In this document: in pieces, positions 36,901-48,833 of the stretch
How positions within the stretch are numbered: the stretch's first letter is position 1
Layout of the letters: each line of letters begins with the position of its first letter
Source of the DNA: Cenococcum geophilum 1.58
Lineage: Eukaryota; Ascomycota; Dothideomycetes; Gloniales; Gloniaceae
Length of the DNA: 64,000 bases
Assembly (NCBI GenBank): GCA_001692895.1
Contig: KV748176.1
Coordinates: 5,237,092-5,301,091, forward strand
Direction of reading: 5' to 3'
Translations under genes and position numbers: made by a program
The notes under the pieces: generated by a model
Database searches by the model: none
What the model saw: only the letters and a program-made list of their open reading frames with translations
Told to the model about the DNA's origin: nothing

Positions 36901-38175
36901 CGGCATCTTTTCTCTTTAACGGATAACGATGTTTAGCATGTTGGGGGTGAGGTAGAGATATTTTTACGGATGCATTTATTATATAAATTAGTTTCTTTAT
37001 AAATATTAGTATATATACCGTCTGTAGCGTATAAAGAGCTACTTACCGCTATCCTATTTAAAAGCTATTAGATATATTTAACGGACGGGCGGTTAGTAGA
37101 ACGTTATAAGTATATATGCTAAGGTTTACCTAGCCTATATCTAAGGTCTTATTATCTAAGGGCTGTTTTAAAGTAAGTTTTATTTGGGCCGGATATATAT
37201 AATAACTATTACTTATTACTAGGTTTGGAACATATTAAATGCTTTATTAGAGATAGTTTGGTTTCTCTACCTTAAATGCTTATTTATAGTGTATTTACAA
37301 AGAAGAGAATTATATACGCCTTTTGCTAGCAATACGCAGCCCCCTTCGCGTTTGTTAAATCATTTCCTCCTTTGCCTTCTTATGCATATTTAAGTAAGCC
37401 TCTTAGTTTAATGTGTATTTATAGTTACCTAGAAGAAATTCTTATATGAGCTTCTTAGGCCTCTGTATAGACCTATAGAGGTATACTATAGTTTTTATTA
37501 AGCCTATATTCACTATAACAGAAAATTAGTTATATATTAATAGCTTAAGTGTTTGCTCTTATATTGCGACAACATTTACTAGATATCTTTTTTGCGTCTC
37601 CTAGTATTTTGTGCACTAAGCTCTTATAGTATAGCGGAGATAAGTATACTTATAGTAAACCTAGGTATAATTATATATTACTAGTAGCAAATAGAAGGGA
37701 ATAGATATTAAAAGATATTAAATAATAGCAATAAATTTGAGCATTTTATTCTTAAATAAAAAGGATTACTGATTAAAAGAGCGTATATTGCTTTAAGTGT
37801 TAGAAAAGCAGGGTACCTAAGATCCCCGTTACTACTAAAGAGTGCTAGGGATTAATAAAGTATTTACGCAGGAGCTTATATCACGTAACACTATATAGGG
37901 CCCTCTAGACAAACACTAGATAAGCAATAAGTACATCCCCTTTACTATCTCAAGCTACCAGGATCTATTACTAATACTATTAAATCTAGTACGCATGTTA
38001 TAATTGGATTAGATCTTAATGTAGGGCTCTTTATACTAGTGCTTACAGTATAGAGCGTCTATAATTTGGTAGTCCTAGTGCGGAAGTGTTTATAATTTAG
38101 TGGTTGTAATATAAAGGTGTCTATAATTTGGCGGTTGCGGTGCGAAGGCGTTTAGGATTTAGTAGTTACTATAAG
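33995..38175. mobile_element. 4.2-kb DNA element with inverted, internally repeated ends
   Basis: The left end (34005-34120) contains three to four head-to-tail ~33-bp units of the form ACYACCAAATTATRGACGCCTTTRCACC. The right end (38040-38165) holds the same units in reverse complement, ending in ATTTAGTAGTTAC, which pairs with GTAACTACTAAAT at the left. Inverted arrays of subterminal repeats are typical of hAT, MULE and related cut-and-paste elements, where transposase binds them. Exact termini and a target-site duplication were not resolved. The interior holds coding-like frames on the minus strand but no recognised transposase. Confidence 0.65.
35860..36360 (-). pseudogene. Low-complexity frame inside the 4.2-kb element
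   Basis: A minus-strand frame is readable for about 160 codons with few interruptions. It repeats motifs such as K-x-F-K-F or G-F-G-F-T and Pro/Ser-rich spacers (for example KVLEGKRVFKFSIVPSAA). It resembles a low-complexity structural or linker segment. No family is recognised, and it may be part of the element's own protein. Confidence 0.35.
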
Positions 38176-38959
38176 CCACTAAACCATTTAGGGTTCTGCT
38201 ATAATTTAGATAAGAGCTAATTGAGAAGCTAACATTACTTTCTTTCCTTTTAATGTTATCCCGGACATAATCTAAGCTAAATCGCGGGAGATCCTTAAGG
38301 TTGGATAACCTAAGCCTTATTCTACGACTCTCTATATTCTACAAGCCTTTAATATAATTATTTAACAGGCTTAGTAGGAGCCAATTAAATTTATCCCTAA
38401 AGCTTATTACCTATTTAAGAAGATAAGCCGTCTTAAAACCAAAATAATTTAGGAGTATATATACTCCAAATAATAGCAATAAGCACGACGCGTGTTCCCT
38501 ATAAGTATTATAGGTGATTAATATAGCCCTTTTTTCTTGCTTACTCCTTCTACCTATATAGCGTTTCCTAGATATAGGACTCTCAAAAACTTCTAAAGGC
38601 TTAGCTTAGCAGTCCGCTCCCTAACAGTCTATCTTTTTAACTTTTCATATTCTACTCTTCTACTATCTTCTATATATGATATTGGTATTAGCGCCACATT
38701 AATACGTGGAAACTTTATATCCTACCTCCTCTTAATAGTCCATATCTTTAATTCTATATATTTTTATATTTTAAGTATATAACCCATGCTCCCTCCCCCA
38801 GGGATATTAGAAGTAAAACACTTATACACTATTGCCGTTTCTCTCTCTTCTATAAGAATCTTTAATATAGCCCTTTCTAATATCCGGCTGCTATATTACC
38901 ATACTATAGACGGCTGAGGTAAATATCTATTCGGTTAATCAACATAATCCAATACTAAG

Positions 38960-39845
38960 TTTTGCCTATAGAAATCACGGGAACATAAGCGTATAAACTA
39001 AGCCCATTTTCGCCAACGCTAGAGAGAATTAATTAAAGACCTTAAAAGAAAAATTAAGCGCCTATTAGAAGAGAATAAGAAGCTTTAAAGCTTACTAAAA
39101 AAGAAAAAAGCCTCTAAAGACGAGATAAAGAAATGCAGTTTACGAAATTCTTAAAATCCAAATTAAGAACTTTTAGTACTACTAGATAAGGGCCTAGAGC
39201 AATTACTAAAACTAATGCAGAATACGGTACATTCTACGGATATATAGTATTTCACGGACGGTAGGTTTACCAACTCTTCTACCAAATCTTCTCTTTCTTA
39301 GCAGTGTCCTTTAACTCCCGAAGAAACTTCTATTAATAGCTTTTAACCTAACGCGGAGCCTGTTGCTTTAAACGTAAGGTAATATACTAGCCGGAAATAA
39401 ACTGCCTACCTTACTTACCGGAGATCTAAAGCACGTTATAATGGAGCTTATCTATATAGTACGTATAGAGAGAGGAATAAGGATTATAAGTATAAAGGTT
39501 AAGACTTTAGAAATGGCAATAAAGAAGAAGAAGTTAATAAGGAAAGTATTTTAATTAAATATTTAGGGGGACTTAACGAATTATCCTTTGCGGAGGAGCC
39601 GGGTAACTACAGCTAGGTTATACCGGATATTATATTCCTAATATATTTATACCCGCACGCTATATAGGCTAATCCCTTTACCAACCCCTTTACTATTCCT
39701 TTAGTTCTATTAGCTTATCCTAATAAGTATATACCCACCTTAATAAGGAATAAAACGTACTTAATTACCTTAGCGGAAGAGTTCCCTTAAATAGAGATGG
39801 AGAGAGGCGAATCATTTCTAAAAAGATATTTGGGAGATTAGTAAA
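38960..39845 (+). pseudogene. bZIP transcription factor-like protein
   Basis: A single frame can be followed. It begins with a basic region like REHKRIN-*-AHFRQR-*-REL (stops at Gln sites), then a leucine-zipper helix near 39035-39100: IKDLKRKIKRLLEENKKL. After the zipper come a Gln/Leu-rich helix with LLDKGLEQLLKLMQ and an acidic, Asn-rich C-terminal part. Such bZIP proteins bind DNA as dimers in the nucleus. The start codon is not found; the frame ends at consecutive stops near 39845. Interruptions are TAA/TAG only. Confidence 0.6.
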
Positions 39846-40229
39846 GCAGTTTAACCCTATCTAAGGCTAGGGATATATATATATCAACTAGGATCGGATT
39901 TATCTTAATTAGCTACCCCTTTTATTCCACCTATTTTAGTTACTACCCCCCCCCCTAGGTTCCTATACCTTCCTTATATATATATAGAGGCCCTAGAGCC
40001 ATATTTAATAAAAAGAGTCCTTATCCTTCTTTTCTAACCTAAGATTTCAGGCCAACAATATAACTATTACGCTTGGACTAAGTTAAAAAATTTAACACCA
40101 TAACTAATATAAGAGCGTAATTATAAGACATATCAGTTTTAAAGTTAGCTAAAAGTGATTCGCAGCAGATTAGATAGGGTAGCCCTCTTTACGCGGAAAG
40201 TGCGCCTAGCCTAATCAACTAAGATATAT

Positions 40230-40440
40230 TTTCTACTTAATAATGTTCCGCCTAGCATAAAGTTAAAATATAAGCCGGATGCTTTATTCTGGCATAACAA
40301 TATATAATACCCTAGGGTTATAATCAAAGTCGCATATTCACAGAAGAGGAAAAGGCTAGGCTAGCTAGCTAAAGATTATCCCCAAGTCTCTTTAATTGGT
40401 GGTAGTAGTTATAGTAGCTTTTTAATAGCTGCCCAAGTAG
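40230..40440 (+). pseudogene. Fragment resembling a fungal PD-(D/E)XK-like family
   Basis: The frame reads KYKPDALFWHNN, then YP-R-VIIKVAYSQKRKRL and L-AKDY. I recall a common fungal family of unknown function with a P-D-A-x-F...PGVVIEV-x-YSQKRK signature; here G reads R and E reads K, as expected from G-to-A change. The Asp of PDA and the Glu of IEV would be the nuclease-fold candidates. It is not in phase with the bZIP frame to its left, so the two are kept apart. Confidence 0.42.
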
Positions 40441-40449
40441 CTATAACCT

Positions 40450-41840
40450 CTGCTAGTAGTAAAATTGGAGCTTAAGGCTCTCCCTCTACTGTACTAACCT
40501 CCTAATTATTAAATGTTCCTTTCTATAGAGGCCCATACAAGTGCCAAAGACACTTATATATCTATTCACAATTATAAACAATAATCCTCTAATAGAATTT
40601 AGGAAGCCTTTTAAGAAATAGCCCTTATATATAATGTAATGCCTATAACCGGTCGAAGTTCCTTAAAGTTGCCAGCGGACGACTTCTAGCAGTAGAAGAC
40701 GGTGGTAGAACAGGTAGGAAATGGTAGGAAAGGGTGTTACGGCCAAGTCCTATAATAACAATTTGAAATGACGCCAAGAGCTCCATTTTAGAAGCTATAT
40801 ACAGTAAAGTTGCCAATATTTTAGCGTACTATTCTGGCATTTTGCGAGCGGTAAGAGGAATATTAAATTTTTAAGGCTATACAGATAAAATTACTCCGAA
40901 TCACTAGATTATAAACTAAATTTAAGGCCTCTATATTATAACCGAACAACCCCTAATATATTTAGATAGAGAGCTTAAAGAATTACTTTAATATATATAT
41001 TATTTAACTCCGTATTATCGGCTATAAAATACCTAATATTTCTATTAATATTATACTCCTTAAATAAAGCAATAAGTACGGCTGCTTAGTTCTTACTACT
41101 ATACTTACTAAGTACCTCTTAAAGGCCTAAAATAGCTTACTAACGCCTACTTTTCCTATTAATAAAATAAGTAACTATATTAAGAACTATATAAAGTTGC
41201 GATTAAGTTTAAGCGATTGCTATACTACTAACCGACTAGTTTGCTTAGTATTCTGTTAAAGATCTATTAAGAGATCTACCGCTATTTCCTTATCCAATGG
41301 GAGCTAATTAATTTACACTTCCTTAACTTCTACCCCGGCTAGATAAGTACTATAAGTAGCTTAACGTAAAGAGAAACACAGCCGTTTTTATGTCAAGGTA
41401 GGTTAGCAAGGAAGCGCTAAATATGCTTTATAGCTGAAATGTCTTTAAGGTTATTCTTTATAGGGGGGTTAAAATATCCTAAGTTAGTTTGCACTAGCTA
41501 GACATTTTTAAATTCTTTACTTAAGGGTCCCGCTTTAGTAGGCAGATATCTATTAATATTTTATAAAGTTAAGGTAAGAAGCAGCAGTAATGCTATAAGA
41601 GCACCAAGATATAAAGGTAGGGGAAGAAAAGCATTATAGGAGATAGCAAGATCTAGAAGAAGAAGGAAAGAAAAAAGGGTAAAGGAGAAGATCTCGCCGA
41701 CGGCTATAACCTCTATTCCTGTCTTAAAAACCGCACATTGTTACCAGTTTAGAATCCCTACTCTTTTTAAAGGGCAACAATCCTGGCCTTGTTTAGGGAG
41801 TTGCCCTAATAGTACTTATTCCCGCTAAAAGTATCCTCCT
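40450..41840. other. Stretch without a recognised gene
   Basis: AT-rich with scattered coding-like pieces on the plus strand. No domain recognised. Confidence 0.35.
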
Positions 41841-41849
41841 ATATATCCA

Positions 41850-42195
41850 TCGGCTCCATATACCGCTAGCTAGGTAAAGGGGACTATAAGTACGCCTCTA
41901 GTATTATTTATAATCTCTTATAAAAGCGAACCTCCGGATTAGTTTTAATACACTTATTATAGACCTAAACAGTATTGGTTTTAGCGTTATAGCGGGCAGA
42001 GATATTATTAACCACGTAGTAGACTTTAGGTGTAATATCGGCTATATAGGGGAAAGGGCTAATAAGTTTAGTATAGAAGCTAGCGCTAACGTATATAGTC
42101 TTCTCGGGCGGAGTAGAAGTGCCTTAGGTATTAACGGCGGTAACCATATAGTAGCTCTTATTAACAGCCTAAGTAGGTTTCTAGAGCGTAGCCAT
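41850..42195 (-). pseudogene. N-terminal part of an unassigned protein
   Basis: An ATG at 42195 opens a frame of about 115 codons, beginning MATL-*-KPT, with stops only at likely Gln sites and a regular Val/Tyr/Asn-rich composition. The frame becomes hard to follow left of 41850. It is oriented away from the Lys/Arg-rich plus-strand stretch that begins near 42300. No family is recognised. Confidence 0.35.
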
Positions 42196-42289
42196 TATAT
42201 TTACCGTCTATCTATTTTATATATTAGTTAATTAGTCTAGCCCTAGTAAGCGACGCGAGAATAATATAGGCTTACCTTTATTAAAGAAG

Positions 42290-43820
42290 GGCAGAAGCTA
42301 AAGGTCTTTAAGATTTAGAGAAAGAGTAAGAGAGCAAGCACGAGAGAGATAGAGAGATAGTAGGAAGAGGTAGTAGCAGCAGTGCAAAATAGCTATTAAG
42401 ACGTCAGTAAATAGCGCAGGTCGCTCTAGAAGAAAAGGTTAGGTAGTTTACTTATAAGTTACAACTATAGAGCGCTAGAGGAGGTAGCAACTAGTCCTTA
42501 GGACGAAGAAGAAGAGGAAAAGGCTATTAGTATAAAAGAGGGAGAAGGCCAAGAGAGCTTAAAGAGAAGGTGTTATTATTAGTAGAAGTTCTTCTTAAGC
42601 GTTAAAAGGTTAGTAAGTGTAATAAGCGCTTACGCGGTAAAGCGCGTTACGGGGTTAAAGCTAAGTTATTAATTCTAAATGTAAAGGAGATATAGAAGAA
42701 GCAGAAACGTAATAAGTTATTAAATTTAAAGGCAGGTAAGGACAAGAAGCCTTAAAATAAGTAAGAATAAAATAGATATTAAGGAATATAATAGCTTACT
42801 AGTAATTGCGGCGGTTAGAAGTCTTAAAAAGAGGTAATAAGGCTAAGGGAGAGTAAATAAAGGTAAGCTCGCAGTAGAGGAGGATAGGAAAGGAAGAAGG
42901 TTGTTAAGTAAATATAGGTAGCGCTAGTAAATAAGAAGCTCTACTAGAGAGTAAACAACCTATAAAGCCGCTCTCTATAAAGGGAGGAGAGAAAAAAGCA
43001 GCAGTAGGCAAGATAAAGAATTTAAGCTTAATCTTAATCTTAATAAAAAGTAAGGCTTAAGCGACGTATAAGGTCTTTAAATAGCTAATATCTAAAAGAG
43101 GACAGAGCTTTTATCCGCGTTTATACGTGACCTATAGCGGAATAGTAACTTAAGTAGGTTAGTAAAGGCATTGTTTTTAAGGCGGCGCTAATAATAAAAT
43201 TAACCTACCTAAGCCCTATTACGCGAATATATCGTTACGCGTACTCCTTACCTTTAATACCTTTATACTTCGTTAATTAACCCTCCTTTAGCCCTTAATA
43301 CCTCTTATTAACCTTAATATTAAGCTCTAAAGCTAGTAGCTTTTAGATCTTACCTTAACTTCCTTTCCTTTACTACCTCCAGCGTCTAAAAAGCTAAATA
43401 GCTTCCTACTATCGCTTTTAGGACGATTAAGCCTATTAGTAGGTTAATAATTTACTTTTTCTTACTCTTATATTAAATAAGGGTAAAAAGAACCCCTACC
43501 TCTTACGTGGACTTCTTTTTGTCTTATATAATACCGTCTTTAATATTTCTATAAAACTCTGTCCTGCTTTCTAAAGTTCTATATCACCTTTAATACTTAT
43601 AAAAACTCTCCTTACAGCTATTATCTTACTCTTATCTCACCTCCCTTACAACTTTTACCTTTCTTAGCTTTTACTAACTACTACTTACCTTTTAAGTTAC
43701 TCCGCCCTCCGTTAGAGCAGCTTCTACGGCTCCCAACCGTTAGCTATACGCCATCCTCCCTCTAATTAAGCCTCCCGCAGCAGCTCCTCCTCCACCCCTC
43801 CATTATAACAGCTCTGCGAT
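42290..43820. other. Charged low-complexity stretch
   Basis: From 42320 to about 43100 the plus strand is purine-rich and would encode Lys/Glu/Arg/Gln-rich text when stops are read as Gln. From 43200 on, the plus strand becomes pyrimidine-rich, which fits a promoter or 5'UTR for the methyltransferase that follows. No gene could be bounded. Confidence 0.35.
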
Positions 43821-43839
43821 ACGCGCTTTAAATGACATC

Positions 43840-44590
43840 AATAAAGCTCCCCCTTATATATAAAACAATAGTTCAATTTAACACCGCCTATGAGGTAAGC
43901 GATTAGATATAGGGATGGGTTTCCGTTTATAACTTAGTTAACTATATCCATTTCCACAACATCTTGCCTTTTATAGTTCTCGCAAACCTCTCTCCTAAAG
44001 ACTATATGCTAGACTTAGGTATGGGATTAATATAGGTAGCTATTAAGGCGAAGCGCTGTATAGGGGACTCTAGAGTCTATATCGGCATAAACATTTATAA
44101 GGAGCTAATTAAAATAGACGCTATAAGCAACGTCAAGGCCTATAAACTTAAACGCGGCAACGGCGGCCCTAGCGAGGCTATCTACCTAATTATAGGTGAC
44201 TTCGTGGATAAGGCCGTCTTAGATAAGGCAAGGAAGCTACTACCGGAAAAAAAGGGCGGCTTTAACGCCATTTTTTTAGCTGTGGGTCCTTAATATATTA
44301 ACGCCTAAGCAGTAAGAGCGGTTGCTACGCCTAGTATCCAGTTTCTTAGCCAAGGATGGTAGGATTATTAAGGATCTTAGTATACTCGTAAAGGTGCCCA
44401 AGTATCCCAATAGCACTAAGTGCCCTACCCTAAAGATCTACAAGGAGTTTCGCCCTATTAGCTATAATACTAAGGGGAGGCTTTAAATATACTAAAAGGC
44501 CATAAGGCATAGCAAGATTATATTAAAGAGGATATAGTAAGGAGTAAACGCTAGAGTTGGCCGAGACCTATAGGCTTAACGTTATATCAA
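43840..44590 (+). pseudogene. SAM-dependent methyltransferase, class I
   Basis: The frame reads NTAYEVSD-*-I-*-GW, then FIVLANLSPKDYMLDLGMGL (motif I, D-L-G-x-G-x-G type), then RVYIGINIYKELIKID (motif II, acidic end of strand 2) and a GDFVDKAVLDKARKLL segment before AIFLAVG. After a frame change near 44290, a second piece reads RLLRLVSSFLAKDGRIIKDL, the usual strand 4-5 region of these enzymes. They transfer a methyl group from SAM to small molecules or proteins; the substrate cannot be told here. The frame change may be a short intron or an indel. Confidence 0.6.
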
Positions 44591-44599
44591 TGCATAATA

Positions 44600-45165
44600 T
44601 ATATAATAGAGACGAGGGTTCTAGCCTCGGTCCTTTTTAGGACAAGTCTTCCGCCATTATAGTAAGGATAGAGGGAAAGTGGTAGCTAGACGCGTTGCAG
44701 AAGGCTAGAGGTACTACTACGGCTAAAATAACGGACCTATTTATAGTCTAGAAGCTCTAGTAGATAATAAAGGTAGAGAAATAGGCTCTATAGAAGAAGT
44801 CTCCCCTAAAGTTCCTAGACTATAGAAATATAAAAGTAGCTACGCTCCTTAGGGCCAGCAGTAAATAAGCTCTATAATTCTTCTATTAGCCTATCTTACT
44901 ATAGTTCTTTATTCCTCTTTTCTTTTTCTTCTTTACTACTATAAGGGCATCTCCTTAGTTTCACTATCCTATCTTCTTCTACTCTAGCCTTTTCGTAGCT
45001 AATATACTCCTTTTCCCTTTCTTTATTATAGGCACTTTAAGCCTTACTTATTGCTATAGATAGATCTAGCTACTCTTTCTTATATAGAGCCTCTTTATAG
45101 GTAAAAAATTAGCGATTAATAGGAAGATAGATTAAATTAAATACTATATCTATGTTAACCTTATA
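44600..45165. other. Stretch without a recognised gene
   Basis: Degraded sequence between the methyltransferase and the duplicated block. No motif was seen. Confidence 0.4.
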
Positions 45166-45171
45166 AAATTC

Positions 45172-45545
45172 CAGCCCATATACTATACCTTGCCCTTAAT
45201 ATATCCGAATAGCAATTTATCCCACTTAAGCCGGCGTTCTAACCTATTATATTCCTCTTATATAAGCTAAAATTCTATTTACGAGTGTTGCTTAATATGT
45301 TTCTCTGCTTTAATATCTTTAAAAAGCGCGTTATCTCTTAGGAGCTTACGTAAAGACTTTTTTATCGGTTAGTAGAGGCGTTAAAGGCGTGCCTATAAAG
45401 CTTGGAGGTAGTACAATATACTAATAGTACTTTAGAGAAGTCTGCGATATAGATATAGCCATATGTTATATTATAAGTTAGGCCGCATTACGAAGTTTAA
45501 TAGTAATAGTCGCTTAGTCGACGTTTTAGTTAACTTAGTAACTAT
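45172..45545. repeat. Diverged block shared with 55455-55830
   Basis: About 375 bp are alignable by eye to 55455-55830 in the same orientation, through shared words such as TATATTCC-CTTATATAAGCTAAAA, GCGTTAAAGGCG-GCCTA-AAAGCTT and ATATAGCC-TATGTTAT. In both places the block lies about 85-150 bp left of the left inverted repeat of an incompatibility-gene unit. On the minus strand of the 55-kb copy a Leu/Gln-rich frame (LPELSRFLETQ and following) can be read, so it may be the degraded end of a gene. Confidence 0.65.
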
Positions 45546-45819
45546 ACTACTTATCCGCCTTATGTAATTCGTAGGCTAGTACTTAACCGATAGCGGCAAG
45601 CCTATAACAGTTCTTTATTCCAATACTATAGCTACCTACTTTCTCTACTTTCTTTATTCTTAACCTTAAAAAGTAGGGCGTTATAACCCCTATAGCTAGA
45701 GCGGGTCGGCTAACCTCCCTACTAGCGTAGGCAAACTATAGAAGCCTTTAAGTCTTTAGCGCACTAGCGACGCTATTAGTGGCCCTAAACACTAAGAGAA
45801 GAAAACTTAGGGTAGCTTA

Positions 45820-46128
45820 CGGAGGTCCCTAATAAAAGTTCTTATACCTTCCTAATTAGGAAGTTTTAGGAATAATAATACTTATTATAGCTTTCTATAT
45901 TTTTATATATTATCTTACTAAGTATAAATTAAAAATATAATAGGGAATTTTTATTATATATAGTATTAGGCTAGTAAATTAATATTTAAAGTTTGCGTGC
46001 CTTAATATACGCTATATAGACTCTAGTATATACTACATAGACTGTAAAATACGCACCTATACTTGCGTATACGTTAGTTTAAAACTTCCTAATTAGGAAG
46101 GTACAAGAACTTTTATTAGGGACCTCCG
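45820..46128. mobile_element. 309-bp MITE with TA target duplication (Tc1/mariner type)
   Basis: The two ends are inverted copies of about 50 bp: CGGAGGTCCCTAATAAAAGT and onward at the left, and its reverse complement ACTTTTATTAGGGACCTCCG at the right. Each arm holds its own palindrome, CTTCCTAATTAGGAAG. The element is flanked by TA on both sides (45818-45819 and 46129-46130), the duplication expected of Tc1/mariner transposition. The interior is AT-rich and non-coding. It sits about 150 bp upstream of the HNWD start codon and inside the larger inverted-repeat unit, so it inserted later or moved with it. Confidence 0.85.
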
Positions 46129-48557
46129 TAGTTGCCCTACATTATTTTACTTATCCCCGCCCCCTAAACCATTTCCTAACATCTAACAGCTAATATCGTT
46201 GCGCTTGCTTAACGTAAGTTATTATATACTTATCTTTATACTTTCCAATACTCTCTAATAGACTTATTAGTATAATGCGTCTTCTAAAATCTAAAGATAA
46301 TGGCGACTTTAGCCTAATTAAGTTTGTTAATAATAAGATACCGTAATATGCTATCCTTTCGCATACTTAGGGAGTAGATAACGAGGAGGTTACTTTTAAA
46401 GATATAATAAAAGGTACAGGCAAAAGCAAAGCTAGCTATATAAAGATCCGATTTTGCGAAAAGCAAGCTACTAAGAACGGTCTTCTATACTTCTAGGTTA
46501 ATACTTACTATATTAACAAATTAAGTAGCGCTAAGCTTATAGAAGCTATTAACTCTATATTTCGCTTATACCAGGACGCGGCTAAGTGCTATATATATTT
46601 GTCTGACGTTTTAGACAATGGTTCCGTTAGAGAGAACCAGTTCTCCTAAAGATAGAAACCGGCATTCTAGAAAAGCAGATAGTTTACTTATAGTTAGACG
46701 CTTTAAGAGCTTATTACACCAGCATTAGTTGAATTTTTCTCTAAGGAGGAAACGCGGCTTAGTAATAAGCAATTACTAAAACAAACTCTCCACAAAATAA
46801 TAGGAATCGCCATCTAGGCCCTTTAAAAAAGGCCTTTGTCTTATTTTAGTATAAATAAGCGCATATTATGGGCAGTAAAACGCCAGACAAAACGCGAAGA
46901 AGACGCAGTATACTCTCTACTAGGTATTTTTAACATTTATATGCCGCTTATCTACAGTAAAGGGCGGTAGAAGGCGTTAGATCGACTCTATAAAGAGATT
47001 AAAAATAATAACTTAATTAACCTACCAATCGCGAAAGGAGCGTCCTTTAATTTTTATATAGAAGAATATAATTCAAGATGTCTTAGCAATATACAAGTTA
47101 AGCTACTAAGTTAAATAACGGAATAGGCGAAGGATAGAAACGGTAAACCTATATTCTAGCTAAACGGTATAGCGGGCACTAGAAAGTCTACAATTATACG
47201 GACTATTACCCAGTCATTTGCCGACTAATGCTAATTAGGAGCTAGCTTCTTTTTTAAGAAAGGCAAGGGAGAGCGCGGTAACGCTATATAATTCTTTACC
47301 ACCATTGCTATAGATCTAATGGGTTATGCACCGGGAATAAGATTAGGCATTAGGAAGACAATTAATACTAACCTAGCTATTTCCAAAAAGGCTCTAAAAG
47401 ACCAGTTTAAGAAATTAATCTTTTAGCCGCTCTTAGAAGCGGAACCTCTTTAAGCTTTAGAATTAGTTATCGTAATAGACGCGTTAGACAAGTGCGAGCG
47501 AGACGAAGATATATAAGCAATTCTCAAACTTCTTTTACAAACTAAGGGTCTTAAGCTAGTGTCGTTACGGATCTTTATAACAAGCAGACCAGAGCTCCCC
47601 ATTTGTCTTAGCTTTAAGAAGATATTAAACAGAATATACTAGGACCTAATTCTTTACAATATACTAAAGGAAACGATTAAATACAACATAGCTCTCTTCT
47701 TAGAGCATAAGCTCAAGGTAGTATAAGAGCAGCGTTTACTATCCCTAAGCTAGCCTAGTAAGGACTAAATCCAGGCGCTAGTCAAGCTGGCTGTCCTATT
47801 GTTTATCTTTACTACTATAGCCTATTAATATATCGGAGATTAGCGAGATAATCCTAAAGAGCGCTTAGCTATTATACTTTAATATTAAACGGCATACTAT
47901 ATTTTAAAGCTTAATAGGACGTACCTCCCTATTCTAAACCAGTTATTTAATAATAAAGACGAAGTAGATAAGCAAAGGCGGATTATTAAATTTAGAGAAA
48001 TAGTTAGGAGTATCGTTATCTTAGAGAGTCCTCTCTCTATAACTTTACTTATATACCTCCTCTAGATATCTAAAGAGGATATTATATATAGGCTAGACTC
48101 ACTATATTCTATTCTTAGTATCTCTATTAACGAGGATATACCTATAAGGCTCCTACACCTTTCTTTTTATAACTTCCTCGTTAATCCTAAAAAGCGTAGA
48201 AAGAGTCTATACTAGGTAGATAGGAAAGAAACGCATAAAACGCTAGCTAGTAAGTGTCTTTAACTAATATCTAGCTTAAAGGGTCTAAAGCAAAATATAT
48301 ACAACCTCCCAATGCCTAAAACTTTAAAAAGCGAGATTGATAAATAGAGTATAGCGGACTATCTACCACCTAAAGTCCAATATGCCTGCTAATATTAGGT
48401 ATACCACTTAAGGCAGAGCTAAAGCTATATCTATAACGACGATACAGTATATAAGTTTCTGTAGAAGTTCTTTCTCTGCTAGCTAAAAGCTATAAGCCTT
48501 ATTAGAGAAGTATTAGAAGGCATTTATATAATTAATAGCTTACAATTACTTATACAC

Positions 48558-48622
48558 GTAAGACATTTCTTAGTTACTCTATTAGTTACGATACTTTATA
48601 TTTACTTATTACATAATTAGAG
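48558..48622 (+). other. Probable 65-bp intron in the HNWD pseudogene
   Basis: Begins GTAAGA and ends TTAGAG. It is supported by phase and by protein match: SLQLLIH before it joins QSAKIF then LRNIKRFILRN after it, the usual linker text upstream of the WD40 domain. An acceptor two bases earlier (TTAG) would put the downstream part out of phase. Confidence 0.75.
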
Positions 48623-48833
48623 CAAAGCGCTAAGATATTTAGCTTTCTTCGTAATATAAAGCGCTTTATTCTAAGAAATTAAACGATACTTAAAAACGCA
48701 CCTCTATAACTATACTCTTTAGCTCTTATCTTTGCTTTAGAGATGAGCCTAATATAGAAAAAATTTAATAAGTATATTCCAGGTTAGATTAACAGGCTAT
48801 TAAAAGTAGAAAAGGATTGGAACGCTTGCCATA

